A stretch of 64,000 nt of DNA from Chitinophagaceae bacterium (GCA_947452965.1 CANGEW010000008.1:19050-83049), one strand, 5' to 3'; counted from the first letter of the stretch, positions 43,874 through 52,610 are shown. Translations and numbers: made by a program. The notes: a model not told the origin generated them from the letters alone.

Positions 43874-44479
43874 TTATTTACTATACAATTCCACGATCAA
43901 TTGTTCTTTGATATTTTCTGGAACACTTTCTCTTTCTGGATAAGTGATAAAAGTTCCTTTCATATCTGTTTCGCTCCAATCAATCCAACTGAATTTTGGA
44001 TTTTTTCCACGAACTGCACCAGAAATAGAAGTATTGGCAGCGCTTTTATTTTTGATACCAATTACATCACCTGGCATACAGCTGTATGAAGGGATGTTTA
44101 CGATAGCGCCGTTCACCGTTACGTGCTTATGGCTAACTAATTGTCTTGCTGCTTGACGACTAGGAGCAATGCCCATTCTAAAAACAGTATTATCTAAACG
44201 AGCTTCCAATAATTTGATTAAGTTTTCACCAGTAACTCCTTTTCTACGAGCTGCTTCTTCGAATGTTTTGCGGAATTGTTTTTCCAACAAGCCATACGTG
44301 TACTTAGCTTTTTGTTTTTCTTTCAACTGAACACCGTACTCGCTTAAAGTTTTACGCTTTTTGCTTGCACCATGTTGACCTGGAGGATTGCTGTTTTTTG
44401 TTAACCACTTACCATTACCGGTAATAGGTTCGCCGAAACGACGTGAGATTTTGGTTTTGGGGCCTGTGTAACGTGCCAT
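43874..44479 (-). CDS. rpsD: 30S ribosomal protein S4
   Basis: 201 aa. [18 protein letters not shown] start, [30 protein letters not shown], and the S4 RNA-binding domain ([34 protein letters not shown]). No N-terminal zinc cysteines (C-minus form). S4 is the known autoregulator of this operon in E. coli, where it binds a pseudoknot before rpsM; here the best pseudoknot lies directly before rpsD itself. Confidence 0.98.
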   Translation of the reverse strand: MARYTGPKTKISRRFGEPITGNGKWLTKNSNPPGQHGASKKRKTLSEYGVQLKEKQKAKYTYGLLEKQFRKTFEEAARRKGVTGENLIKLLEARLDNTVFRMGIAPSRQAARQLVSHKHVTVNGAIVNIPSYSCMPGDVIGIKNKSAANTSISGAVRGKNPKFSWIDWSETDMKGTFITYPERESVPENIKEQLIVELYSK

Positions 44480-44493
44480 AGTTGTAATTAGTT

Positions 44494-44545
44494 GACCTTT
44501 TAGTGACGATGTATCATTAAAAGGTCTTTAAATGAATGATACACC
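44494..44545 (-). promoter_or_regulatory. H-type pseudoknot in the rpsK-rpsD spacer, candidate S4 control element
   Basis: Read on the minus-strand mRNA: helix 1 is TGTATCATT (44543-44535) with AATGATACA (44518-44510), extendable by G-U and G-C to 11 bp. Helix 2 is GACCTTTT (44526-44519) with AAAAGGTC (44501-44494). Arms alternate 1-2-1'-2', the H-type order, with connecting loops of 8, 0 and 8 nt, so the helices can stack coaxially. The 3' end is 14 nt before the rpsD ATG, placing it over the ribosome-entry area. No T-run follows, so it is not a terminator. The S4 assignment is inference by position. Confidence 0.65.
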
Positions 44546-44565
44546 CGTTTTAAAATATGTTTGAA

Positions 44566-44979
44566 TTATACTCTTCTTTTCTTTGGAGGACGGCAACCAT
44601 TATGTGGCAATGGTGTAACGTCTTTGATCATTGAAACTTCCAATCCGCTTTGAGAAAGTGAACGAATAGCTCCTTCACGACCACTTCCTGGTCCTTTAAC
44701 ATAAACATCTACTCTTTTTAGACCTGCATCGATAGCTGTTTTTGCAGCATCAGCACCAGCCATTTGAGCAGCATAAGGTGTATTTTTCTTACTACCTCTG
44801 AAACCCATTTTACCAGCAGATGACCAAGAGATTACTTGTCCTTGTTTGTTAGTAAGACTGATGATAATGTTATTGAAGCTTGCTACAATATGAGCATCTC
44901 CATAACTGTCTACTTTTACTACACGCTTTTTTGCGGCAGCTTTTGCGCTTTGCGCTTTTTGATTTTGTGCTTTAGCCAT
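44566..44979 (-). CDS. rpsK: 30S ribosomal protein S11
   Basis: 137 aa. Basic Ala/Lys-rich N-terminal extension, then [58 protein letters not shown], and the C-terminal [15 protein letters not shown] typical of S11. Standard position between rpsM and rpsD. Confidence 0.98.
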   Translation of the reverse strand: MAKAQNQKAQSAKAAAKKRVVKVDSYGDAHIVASFNNIIISLTNKQGQVISWSSAGKMGFRGSKKNTPYAAQMAGADAAKTAIDAGLKRVDVYVKGPGSGREGAIRSLSQSGLEVSMIKDVTPLPHNGCRPPKKRRV

Positions 44980-45012
44980 TTTTTAATTCTATAAGGTGAT
45001 CTTAATTTTTAT

Positions 45013-45088
45013 CTCCCATCCCGGGAGTTGAACCAACCCTCCTGCCGACTTATAAAGCAATCCGGTGTTGACTCAAATCAAATAAGTC
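45013..45088 (-). other. GC-rich structured insert in the rpsM-rpsK spacer, tRNA-like in part
   Basis: The rpsM-rpsK gap is 115 nt. On the minus strand GACTTAT (45088-45082) pairs with ATAAGTC (45053-45047), enclosing a TTGA/TCAA hairpin. Then comes a segment with a T-loop-like TTCAACT and a CTCCC/GGGAG hairpin (45027-45023 with 45017-45013). The segment looks like the 3' half of a tRNA, but its T-stem (GTTGG/CCCGG) does not pair and there is no acceptor partner. Either a decayed tRNA or an operon control element. Confidence 0.35.
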
Positions 45089-45094
45089 TATTTA

Positions 45095-45472
45095 TTATTT
45101 AGTAACTTTCTTTTTACCTGCTACTGTTTTACGCTTACCTTTTCTGGTACGGCTGTTTGTACGAGTACGTTGTCCGCGAACTGGCAATCCTTTACGATGA
45201 CGCAACCCACGATAACAAGCGATATCCAATAAACGTTTGATGTTCATTTGAGTTTCACTACGTAATGCACCTTCCGTTTTGAATTCGTTGTTGATTGCAT
45301 TACGAATAGCTGTTTGCTCGTCATCAGTCCATTGATTCACTTTTTTGTTCACATCAATACCTGATTTTGCAAGGATGTACTTAGCAGTTGAACGACCAAT
45401 ACCATAGATATAAGTCAAACCGATTTCTCCTCTTTTATTCTTTGGTAAATCTATACCGGCTATACGTGCCAT
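45095..45472 (-). CDS. rpsM: 30S ribosomal protein S13
   Basis: 125 aa. [33 protein letters not shown] and the C-terminal [30 protein letters not shown] are invariant S13 features. It follows rpmJ after 38 nt. Confidence 0.98.
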   Translation of the reverse strand: MARIAGIDLPKNKRGEIGLTYIYGIGRSTAKYILAKSGIDVNKKVNQWTDDEQTAIRNAINNEFKTEGALRSETQMNIKRLLDIACYRGLRHRKGLPVRGQRTRTNSRTRKGKRKTVAGKKKVTK

Positions 45473-45510
45473 ATTGTATATTTATTATTGTTTGTTTAAA
45501 ATTAAATGAC

Positions 45511-45627
45511 CTATCCTTGCTTTTGCTTAAAACGAGGATTCTTTTTGTTGATAACGTATAAACGTCCTTTTCTTCTTACGATTTTGCAATCAGCACTGCG
45601 TTTTTTAATTGAAGCTCTTACCTTCAT
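45511..45627 (-). CDS. rpmJ: 50S ribosomal protein L36
   Basis: 38 aa, too short for ordinary gene scanning. ATG at 45627, stop TAG at 45513-45511. [21 protein letters not shown] then [17 protein letters not shown] is clearly L36. It has a single Cys (C14), so the zinc ribbon is lost (C-minus paralogue). Lies between infA and rpsM, the expected place. Confidence 0.97.
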   Translation of the reverse strand: MKVRASIKKRSADCKIVRRKGRLYVINKKNPRFKQKQG

Positions 45628-45670
45628 TTTATTTGTTTTTATCTATTAAAAATAGCCGCGAACAGCTTAT

Positions 45671-45889
45671 TTATTTGTATCTGAAAATAATACGACCTCT
45701 GGTTAAATCATATGGACTCATCTCTACGCCTACTTTGTCTCCGGGAAGAATTCTGATGTAATGCATCCTCATTTTTCCAGAAATAGTAGCCAATATTTCG
45801 TGGCCATTTTCCAATTTAACTTTAAACATAGCATTACTCAATGCCTCGATGATAGTTCCGTCTTGTTTTATTAATGCTTGTTTGGCCAT
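45671..45889 (-). CDS. infA: Translation initiation factor IF-1
   Basis: 72 aa. S1/OB-fold: [51 protein letters not shown]...[16 protein letters not shown] is the near-invariant IF-1 sequence. It is the first gene of the operon here; secY and map, usual upstream neighbours, are missing, and a promoter box lies 13 nt before the ATG. Confidence 0.98.
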   Translation of the reverse strand: MAKQALIKQDGTIIEALSNAMFKVKLENGHEILATISGKMRMHYIRILPGDKVGVEMSPYDLTRGRIIFRYK

Positions 45890-45902
45890 AAAATTTGGAG
45901 CG

Positions 45903-45910
45903 CGAAGATA
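45903..45910 (-). promoter_or_regulatory. -7-like box of the infA operon
   Basis: TATCTTCG on the minus strand, one change from TAnnTTTG, ending 13 nt before the infA ATG. Confidence 0.5.
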
Positions 45911-46078
45911 GGAAAAAAATATTAATAGTAAAATAAAAAAGATTATTTCTGTGAGAAATAGGGGAAAATGTACTAATTTATGGCAGGTTCAGCTCATTTG
46001 GCCCACCATTTAAACGGCACCAAGGACAATATGACGTAAAAACGCAGTTTAAGGAAGAAAAAGCTTATTTATGATAAG

Positions 46079-46133
46079 ATCCCCATCCGAACCTCTTGAA
46101 CGTCTTAAACATTAAACCTTTGAAACCTATTAT
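46079..46133. repeat. AACCT-type microrepeats between infA and the OmpA gene
   Basis: TCCGAACCTCTTGAACG, TTAAACATTAAACCTTTGAAACC: imperfect TTNAACCT units of the same family as at 22688 and 29440. The rest of the 45911-46078 stretch shows nothing I can name. Confidence 0.6.
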
Positions 46134-46137
46134 TCCC

Positions 46138-46851
46138 TTACTCAATCACCGTCACCTCTATCCTTCTATTCTGCGCTCTTCCAGATTCTGTTTTATTGGA
46201 TTCTATTGGTTGTGAAGATCCGTAACCTTTTGTAGTAACCCTTGAGGAATCTACGCCCTTACTGAATAAATAATCCTTAACGGCATTCGCTCTATCTAAA
46301 GAAAGCTTGTTGTTGCTAGCTACACTTCCTACATTATCAGTATGACCGCCAATTTCAATTCTTTTATCTGCATCATTTTGCATGTAGGCAACCAGCTCAT
46401 CTAGCACTGGATAAGCTGATTCTTGAAAGGTAAACTTACCATTATCAAAATTACAGCCTTCCAAAACGAAATTTTTCGCAGGTTGTAGTTTATAGTTCAA
46501 GATAAAGGGCTTGTGATAATAAGCATTTCCTTGCGGAGCGGGAATATCCAAAACATCATCAGGATTATGCGTTGTGTCAGTACCCGTAGTCAATACATAA
46601 TACTGATATTTGTCTCCTACCGGCACTCTTATGGAAAACTTTCCACTATCATTTGTCATGCCCTGATATTCTTTACTGTAATTCTTACTCTTAAATATCA
46701 TGATCTCATGAGCAACCGGCTTTGAATTAAAATCTGTAACGGTTACATCAATTTGAACATCTTTGGGAATAGCAGCATTCTGAACTTGAGCAAAACTAAA
46801 AAGAGGGAGGAAATACAATCCAATTACAAATAGAAAACTAGACTTAATCAT
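46138..46851 (-). CDS. OmpA family protein
   Basis: 237 aa. Signal peptide ending SFAQ. The middle part (about 28-125) is a carboxypeptidase-regulatory/Ig-like beta domain (IDVTVTDFNSKPVAHEIMIFKSKNYSK...GKFSIRVPVGDKYQYYV). The C-terminal OmpA domain (about 128-236) has FTFQESAYPVLDELVAYM, IEIGGHTDNVGSVASNNKLSLDRANAVKDYLFSKGV and GYGSSQPIESNKTESGRAQNRRIEV, which binds peptidoglycan. Anchors the outer membrane to the wall. No barrel domain is present. tgt lies upstream on the same strand. Confidence 0.92.
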   Translation of the reverse strand: MIKSSFLFVIGLYFLPLFSFAQVQNAAIPKDVQIDVTVTDFNSKPVAHEIMIFKSKNYSKEYQGMTNDSGKFSIRVPVGDKYQYYVLTTGTDTTHNPDDVLDIPAPQGNAYYHKPFILNYKLQPAKNFVLEGCNFDNGKFTFQESAYPVLDELVAYMQNDADKRIEIGGHTDNVGSVASNNKLSLDRANAVKDYLFSKGVDSSRVTTKGYGSSQPIESNKTESGRAQNRRIEVTVIE

Positions 46852-46916
46852 TGATAATTATTTTAAATGCTAAGTTAAATAATAAAAATATTTTTAAGAA
46901 AAATATGTCATTTTAC

Positions 46917-48056
46917 TCACAATTTTTGTTGCATTTGTTGCACCACGTTCTTCTTCCAGGTGACAAAATCTCCGGCAATAATATGCTTACGTGCCTCTTT
47001 CACCAACCAAAGGTAAAAAGCCAAATTATGCACACTCGCAATGGTTAGTCCGAGAATCTCTTTCGACTTTAATAAATGTCTTAAATATGATTTTGAATAA
47101 TACGCACTCATGCCACAATCGATGGTTGTATCAATTGGCGAAAAATCTCGTTCCCATTTTTTATTATCAATATTAATAACCCCATTCGCTGTAAACAACA
47201 TGGCATTCCTTCCATTACGAGTGGGCATTACACAATCAAACATATCAATACCCATTTCTATCGCCTCCAAAATATTCCAAGGTGTTCCTACTCCCATTAA
47301 ATACCGGGGCTTGTCTTTTGGCAAATGATCACAACACAAGGAACATATCTCATACATTTTTTCGGTAGGCTCTCCTACACTCAAGCCGCCAATTGCATTA
47401 CCGACCGCATCTTTACTGCTTATATACTCGCAAGAAGCTTTTCTTAATTCATGATGCACGCCACCTTGTACAATTGGAAATAAGTTTTGCGTATAGCCGT
47501 ACTTGTCATTCGTTTCACTAAATCTTTTTAAACAACGATCAAGCCATCTATGAGTAAGCTCCATCGATTTTTTTGCATATTGATATTCGCTTGCACCTGG
47601 TGGACATTCATCAAATGCCATCATGATATCTCCTCCAATAGTGCGTTGAGTATCCATTACATTTTCTGGAGTAAACAAATGCTTGCTTCCATCAATATGC
47701 GATTGAAATACCACTCCTTCTTCAGTTATTTTTCTACTGCCTGATAACGAAAAAACCTGAAACCCTCCACTATCAGTTAATATAGGCCTATCCCAGCCAT
47801 TAAATTTATGCAAACCGCCTACGGCTTCTAAGGTTTCCAAGCCAGGCCTAAGGTACAAATGGTAAGTATTGCCTAAAATAATTTGGGCGCCCACATCTTC
47901 CTTTAATTGTTGTTGAGAAACAGCTTTTACGCTAGCTACCGTTCCCACAGGCATAAAGATTGGCGTTTCTATCACTCCATGATCTGTGGTAATTTTACCT
48001 GCCCGTGCACGAGAACCAGAATCTGTATGCGACAATTCGAAGGTTAATTTTGGCAT
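46917..48056 (-). CDS. tgt: tRNA-guanine (queuine) transglycosylase
   Basis: 379 aa. Swaps guanine 34 for preQ1 in GUN tRNAs. TDSGGFQVFSL supplies catalytic D95, DMFDCVMPTRNGR the second Asp (nucleophile region, D274), and GGLSVGEP the substrate loop. The zinc site is altered: where C-x-C-x2-C is expected the protein reads IDCGMSAYYSKSYLRHL, leaving C313 and the later H343 (VHN). A TACCTTTG box (48084-48077) lies 20 nt upstream, back-to-back with the GT2 promoter. Confidence 0.95.
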   Translation of the reverse strand: MPKLTFELSHTDSGSRARAGKITTDHGVIETPIFMPVGTVASVKAVSQQQLKEDVGAQIILGNTYHLYLRPGLETLEAVGGLHKFNGWDRPILTDSGGFQVFSLSGSRKITEEGVVFQSHIDGSKHLFTPENVMDTQRTIGGDIMMAFDECPPGASEYQYAKKSMELTHRWLDRCLKRFSETNDKYGYTQNLFPIVQGGVHHELRKASCEYISSKDAVGNAIGGLSVGEPTEKMYEICSLCCDHLPKDKPRYLMGVGTPWNILEAIEMGIDMFDCVMPTRNGRNAMLFTANGVINIDNKKWERDFSPIDTTIDCGMSAYYSKSYLRHLLKSKEILGLTIASVHNLAFYLWLVKEARKHIIAGDFVTWKKNVVQQMQQKL

Positions 48057-48076
48057 GATTGCATTTCTTTGTTTTA

Positions 48077-48084
48077 CAAAGGTA
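48077..48084 (-). promoter_or_regulatory. -7 box of tgt
   Basis: TACCTTTG on the minus strand matches TAnnTTTG exactly, 20 nt before the ATG. Confidence 0.6.
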
Positions 48085-48109
48085 ATTTTTTAACCCGCAT
48101 TTATGTCAC

Positions 48110-48139
48110 TTGTTAAAAGAACTCAATGACATATTTTTG
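48110..48139 (+). promoter_or_regulatory. Promoter of the GT2 gene (-33 TTG, -7 TATTTTTG)
   Basis: TTG at 48110-48112, then 19 nt, then TATTTTTG at 48132-48139: a textbook Bacteroidota arrangement. The -7 box ends 5 nt before ATG 48145, and the next in-frame Met is far inside the conserved domain. Confidence 0.75.
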
Positions 48140-48144
48140 CAACC

Positions 48145-49278
48145 ATGAATTTTTTATCACTTCTACCCAATGGGTCAATCGTTCTCTTTATTGTTTTCTG
48201 TATTGTTATTTTAATTCAACTTTTTTATTTCTTATTTTTCTTTTTACGATTGGCTGTTTATAAACCTGTTAATAAACCCATTTCGCAAACACATCCTGTA
48301 AGCGTAATTATCTGTGCTAGAGATGAAGCCGGAAATTTAGCCGCCTACTTGCCTGGCATTTTAGTACAATCGTATCCCACTAGTCATGAGGTTATTGTTG
48401 TGAATGACAACTCTTTTGACGATAGCAAATATTTTTTAGAAGAGCTCAAAAAGAGTTTCAAGCAATTACATGTAATTGAATTAACCCAAGAAGCAAAACT
48501 AATTCCTGGTAAAAAATTTCCTTTAGCCATTGGTATTAAATCTGCTAAACACGAAATTGTATTACTTACTGATGCAGATTGTATACCTGCAAGCGAAAAC
48601 TGGATCAGTCATATGCAATCTACTTACAACGACAATACAGAAATCGTTTTAGGGTACAGTCCATTTCAAAAGATGAACGGCTTTTTAAATAAACTAATTA
48701 GATGGGAGTGTTTTCATTCTGCTTTACAATATTTAAGTTACGCCCTTGCAGGCAAGCCTTACATGGGGGTTGGACGAAACCTAAGCTACAAAAAATCACT
48801 ATTTCTTCAACAAAAAGGATTTGCTTCACATCATAATATCCCTGGCGGAGATGATGACCTTTTCATCAACCAGGCAGCTAATAAATACAATACTCAAATC
48901 AACATTCATCCGGAAAGCCTTGTACTTACTAAACCAGCTAGCACATGGAAACAATGGATGAGGCAAAAGAAAAGACATTACAGCACAAGCAAATATTACA
49001 AACGTTCACACAAATTACTTTTGGGCTTATTCGCCTTTACTCATTTTTTAACGCTTCCTTTATTTGTAGCCGCTTGCTTCACTCCACTATGGAAATGGAG
49101 TATTCTAGCCTTTTTTATTAAATTAATTACTCAATGGATTGTATATGGAAAATCAATGATAAAATTGAACGAAAAAGACTTAATTCCGTATCTGTTATTT
49201 TTTGATATCTGGATGTTTTTTTACTATCTGATATTTGCACCAGCCCTCATAAAAAAACCTAGCCAATCTTGGAAATAA
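48145..49278 (+). CDS. Membrane glycosyltransferase family 2
   Basis: 377 aa. N-terminal membrane helix (about 10-35), then the GT-A domain: VSVIICARDEAGNLAAYLPG, VIVVNDNSFDD, VLLTDADCIP (DxD), GVGRNLSYKK, GGDDDLFINQAA and KQWMRQKKRH. Three membrane helices follow (about 288-365). Probably adds a sugar to a lipid carrier or exports a polysaccharide; the acceptor is not known. Its promoter implies a leaderless mRNA. rsmG follows after 58 nt. Confidence 0.88.
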   Translation: MNFLSLLPNGSIVLFIVFCIVILIQLFYFLFFFLRLAVYKPVNKPISQTHPVSVIICARDEAGNLAAYLPGILVQSYPTSHEVIVVNDNSFDDSKYFLEELKKSFKQLHVIELTQEAKLIPGKKFPLAIGIKSAKHEIVLLTDADCIPASENWISHMQSTYNDNTEIVLGYSPFQKMNGFLNKLIRWECFHSALQYLSYALAGKPYMGVGRNLSYKKSLFLQQKGFASHHNIPGGDDDLFINQAANKYNTQINIHPESLVLTKPASTWKQWMRQKKRHYSTSKYYKRSHKLLLGLFAFTHFLTLPLFVAACFTPLWKWSILAFFIKLITQWIVYGKSMIKLNEKDLIPYLLFFDIWMFFYYLIFAPALIKKPSQSWK

Positions 49279-49336
49279 ACTCAGCTTACAATGACTTATT
49301 TTTAATATTATTTACTTCTATTAGAAAAACAATATC

Positions 49337-49969
49337 ATGGAACTCATTGAAAAATATTTCACAGAATTCAGCAAAGAGCAATTGCTTCAATTGTCATTAC
49401 TAAAAGAATTATATACCGACTGGAATGAAAAAATAAATGTCATTAGCAGAAAAGATATTGATAATTTTTATCTGCATCATGTTTTACATTCCTTAACTAT
49501 TGCCACACAATTCGAATTCACGCCTTCTACACAAATAATGGACCTTGGCTGTGGCGGAGGGTTTCCTAGTATACCTTTGGCTATTTTCTTCCCTGAAACT
49601 TCTTTTTATCTTGTGGATAGCATCAACAAAAAACTTAAGGTTGTTCAAGAAATTTCAAACACAGTCGGCTTAAAAAACATCACCACACATCACACTCGTG
49701 TGGAAGACATAAAAAATAAAAAATTTGATGTAGTGATTTCAAGAGCAGTTGCTCCGTTAAAAGATTTGTGGAGATGGAGCAAACCCTTAATAAAAAAAAC
49801 AAATAATACCAACCCATCTATCCCCAATGGGTTGATTTGCCTCAAAGGAGGTGATCTCACTCAAGAAATTCAAGAAAGTGGCTGCAAACCTTTTGTATGG
49901 GAGGTAGATACAATATTCCCCGAAGAGTATTTTAAAGACAAGTTCATGCTTTATCAACCTTACAAATAG
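49337..49969 (+). CDS. rsmG: 16S rRNA (guanine-527-N7)-methyltransferase
   Basis: 210 aa. Methylates G527 in the 530 loop with SAM. NVISRKDIDNFYLHHVLHSL, then the SAM site IMDLGCGGGFPSIPLAIFFP, FYLVDSINKKLKVVQ and VISRAVAPLKDLWRW, all in place for GidB/RsmG. Loss of this gene gives low-level streptomycin resistance in other bacteria. Converges on the M1 peptidase gene with 7 nt between stops. Confidence 0.95.
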   Translation: MELIEKYFTEFSKEQLLQLSLLKELYTDWNEKINVISRKDIDNFYLHHVLHSLTIATQFEFTPSTQIMDLGCGGGFPSIPLAIFFPETSFYLVDSINKKLKVVQEISNTVGLKNITTHHTRVEDIKNKKFDVVISRAVAPLKDLWRWSKPLIKKTNNTNPSIPNGLICLKGGDLTQEIQESGCKPFVWEVDTIFPEEYFKDKFMLYQPYK

Positions 49970-49976
49970 ACAAAAT

Positions 49977-51905
49977 CTAAGGAAAGGCTATTACATTATT
50001 ACTCCTGTCAACATCAGCCATTCTTTTTGAAGGATCTATTTCAATTGATGTAATATCTTTTTTATCATCTTTCAAAATGAATTCATAAGTAGGATGCGTC
50101 CATTTCCATTCTTCTTCTAAAATTGTTTTATTCGAAATCAATTCTGACTTCTTGCTTCCAAACATCAAATTCAAAGTTATTTGATATAGAGTTTTTGAGC
50201 CGTCCTTATGAGTTACTAACAAATCTATTGGCATAGGCATCAACCCAATTCTTTTTAGTCTTACTTTAGCATATCCTGCATCTTCCCAAATGCTATCAAT
50301 ACTATAATCTATGGTTTTGGTAGAGTGGACCCAAAATTCCTTATACCAGTCGAGCTGTATGCCACTTACCTTTTCGGCTACACGAAAGAAATCATTTGCA
50401 TTTGGATGCTTAAACCTCCATTGATGATAATAAGCCAACAAAACAGAATCACGCATTTTAGAACCTATTATATACCCAAGTTGCTCCATAAATACTTCCC
50501 CTTTTGAATAGGAATTAATGCTATATGAAAAGTTTGAATTGTAATGATCTGCATGCGTACACATGGGTTCATCCTTTTTGCTTTTTACCAAAGCAAAATA
50601 ACTAGAATAGGCATCTGCATGTTGATCAGGCAATGAAGCGATTAATGCCTTTAAGTCCTGGTTATGGGGATTTTTTTCTAGAGCTTGTTTGTATTCATCC
50701 AAGTCGGATTTAGTTTGATTATAAAATTTAGACACTAAATTTTCTGCATAACTGGTAAACCCTTCATCCATCCAAGGATATAAGCTCTCATTGGTACCCA
50801 GCATCATCTGATACCAACTATGCATCCATTCGTGAAAAGCAGTACCTAAAGATGGACTGCTCACCAATGTAGCCATTGGATACTCCATACCTCCATCACC
50901 CCCATGTATAAACGAATATTGCGGATAAGGATATTTTCCAAAATTACTTTCTATGAATGGAAGAACCTTTATGGCAGCATCAGCAACTTGTACCCAAGAA
51001 CTATCCCATTTCGAATCAGACTGATGGCCATTATAGATAACATGAATTGCAGGACCGTTAGCAATCTTTCTTACTATATGTTTATAATCGGGGTCTGCAG
51101 CCCAAACAAAATCGTGAATATTCTTCCCAACAAAATGCCAGGTTCTTTTTGCAGTATGACATGGCCTTAAATTAGCATCATTACTATACCCCCATCCAAC
51201 TTCCTGAGCATTTATCAATACCCCCGTTCCTCCAATTTTATAATTAGGTGCAATATGAATGGTGACATCAAAATCACCCCAAACACCATAAAACTCTCTT
51301 GCCACATAAGGTGTAGGATGCCAGCCTTCTTCATCATACTCACACAATTTAGGATACCATTGACTCATACTATATCTTACGCCGGTTTGAGGATTATCTC
51401 TCCCACTTCTCCTCACTTGTAAGGGAACTTGAGATTCGTACTCCATTTCAAAAACAACTTTAGATTTAGGCGAAATGGCACTGGTAAGCTTTACTTCCAA
51501 AATTGTTTCATGATAAGTAAATACCTGAGGCACTCCATTCATTCTTAGAGAAATAATTTTTTGATACCCAATTTCCTTATCACTCAGATGCGAAATTCTA
51601 TCCCTTACTCTTCCATCCCAATCAGCTCTTCCATTAATTGTATTTTTACCTAACTCTCTACTTCTCATATCCATACTACTATTAGGCTGAAAAGCATTCC
51701 AATAAAGATGATAAAATACCTTATCTAAGGTTTCATTAGAATTGTTTGTATACTCTAATTTTTGCTTCCCATACAAACGATTTGTAAACGTATCCACATC
51801 AATATCCATTGAATATCTTACAGACTGTTGCCAACGTTGCTGTTGAGAAAAAACAGAACTTGCAATGGAAATCAAGAGCAATAAAAAAAAGAAAATCTTT
51901 TTCAT
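49977..51905 (-). CDS. M1 family zinc metallopeptidase
   Basis: 642 aa. Signal peptide ending SVFSQ, so it acts in the periplasm or outside. N-terminal beta domain (25-about 255) and a catalytic thermolysin-like domain with GGMEYPM (338-344, the exopeptidase motif), HEWMH (358-362) and E381 in WMDEGFTSY as zinc ligand. The C-terminal part has a beta-sandwich. Aminopeptidase activity is expected; many Bacteroidota carry several secreted M1 enzymes. Single gene. Confidence 0.93.
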   Translation of the reverse strand: MKKIFFFLLLLISIASSVFSQQQRWQQSVRYSMDIDVDTFTNRLYGKQKLEYTNNSNETLDKVFYHLYWNAFQPNSSMDMRSRELGKNTINGRADWDGRVRDRISHLSDKEIGYQKIISLRMNGVPQVFTYHETILEVKLTSAISPKSKVVFEMEYESQVPLQVRRSGRDNPQTGVRYSMSQWYPKLCEYDEEGWHPTPYVAREFYGVWGDFDVTIHIAPNYKIGGTGVLINAQEVGWGYSNDANLRPCHTAKRTWHFVGKNIHDFVWAADPDYKHIVRKIANGPAIHVIYNGHQSDSKWDSSWVQVADAAIKVLPFIESNFGKYPYPQYSFIHGGDGGMEYPMATLVSSPSLGTAFHEWMHSWYQMMLGTNESLYPWMDEGFTSYAENLVSKFYNQTKSDLDEYKQALEKNPHNQDLKALIASLPDQHADAYSSYFALVKSKKDEPMCTHADHYNSNFSYSINSYSKGEVFMEQLGYIIGSKMRDSVLLAYYHQWRFKHPNANDFFRVAEKVSGIQLDWYKEFWVHSTKTIDYSIDSIWEDAGYAKVRLKRIGLMPMPIDLLVTHKDGSKTLYQITLNLMFGSKKSELISNKTILEEEWKWTHPTYEFILKDDKKDITSIEIDPSKRMADVDRSNNVIAFP

Positions 51906-51921
51906 GTATTTTTTTTTAAAA

Positions 51922-52587
51922 CTAGCGAATACCTTCTACCACAATCACGATTTCTCCCTTAACTGATTTAGAAGCAAAATAATCATGTACTTCTTGCAAC
52001 GTACCCCTTTTATTTTCTTCAAATTTTTTAGTTAGCTCTCTGCTTACACAACAAAGCCTACTAGGACCAAAATACTCGATGAAATTAGAAAGTGTTTTGA
52101 GAAGTCTCATAGGACTTTCATAAAAAACCATAGTCCTTTCTTCAATAGCCATTTTTTTTAAAAAAGTTTGTCTGCCTTTTTTTAAAGGCAAAAACCCTTC
52201 AAAGCAAAAGCTGTTTGTAGGTAACCCGCTATTGATCAAAGCAGGAACAAATGCAGTAGCACCCGGCAAACATTGAACCTCAATATTATTTTCAATGCAT
52301 GCTTTCACTAACAAAAAAGCTGGGTCGCTAATACCTGGGGTGCCTGCATCGGTTAATACAGCCATTGATTTACCCGAAAGCAACTGATCCGTAAGATGGG
52401 CAGCGACTTTATGTTCATTGTGCTGATGGTAAGGGCTAATCGGTTTGTGAATTTGATAATGATTGAGAAGCACTGAAGAGTTTCTTGTGTCTTCTGCCAG
52501 TATCAAATCTACTGATTTCAATACATCTAATGCTCTAATAGTAATATCGGCAAGATTTCCAATTGGAGTAGGTACAATGTAGAGCAT
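51922..52587 (-). CDS. rsmI: 16S rRNA (cytidine-1402-2'-O)-methyltransferase
   Basis: 221 aa. TP-methylase fold: LYIVPTPIGNLADITIRALDVLKSVDLILAEDTRNS is the RsmI start; VLTDAGTPGISDPAFLLVKACIE, CLPGATAFVPALINSGLPTNSFCFEGFLP and ERTMVFYESPMRLLKTL follow. Length fits the shorter C-terminally truncated form without the HTH-like tail. purS lies 23 nt upstream on the same strand and may share its transcript. Confidence 0.95.
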   Translation of the reverse strand: MLYIVPTPIGNLADITIRALDVLKSVDLILAEDTRNSSVLLNHYQIHKPISPYHQHNEHKVAAHLTDQLLSGKSMAVLTDAGTPGISDPAFLLVKACIENNIEVQCLPGATAFVPALINSGLPTNSFCFEGFLPLKKGRQTFLKKMAIEERTMVFYESPMRLLKTLSNFIEYFGPSRLCCVSRELTKKFEENKRGTLQEVHDYFASKSVKGEIVIVVEGIR

Positions 52588-52610
52588 ATAAAATTTTCAA
52601 AAAAGAGACA

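Noticed and set aside
44990..45090. A functional tRNA gene on the minus strand in the rpsM-rpsK spacer
   Set aside because: The T-loop looks right but the T-stem and acceptor stem do not pair and the anticodon arm is poor; kept only as a structured, tRNA-like insert.
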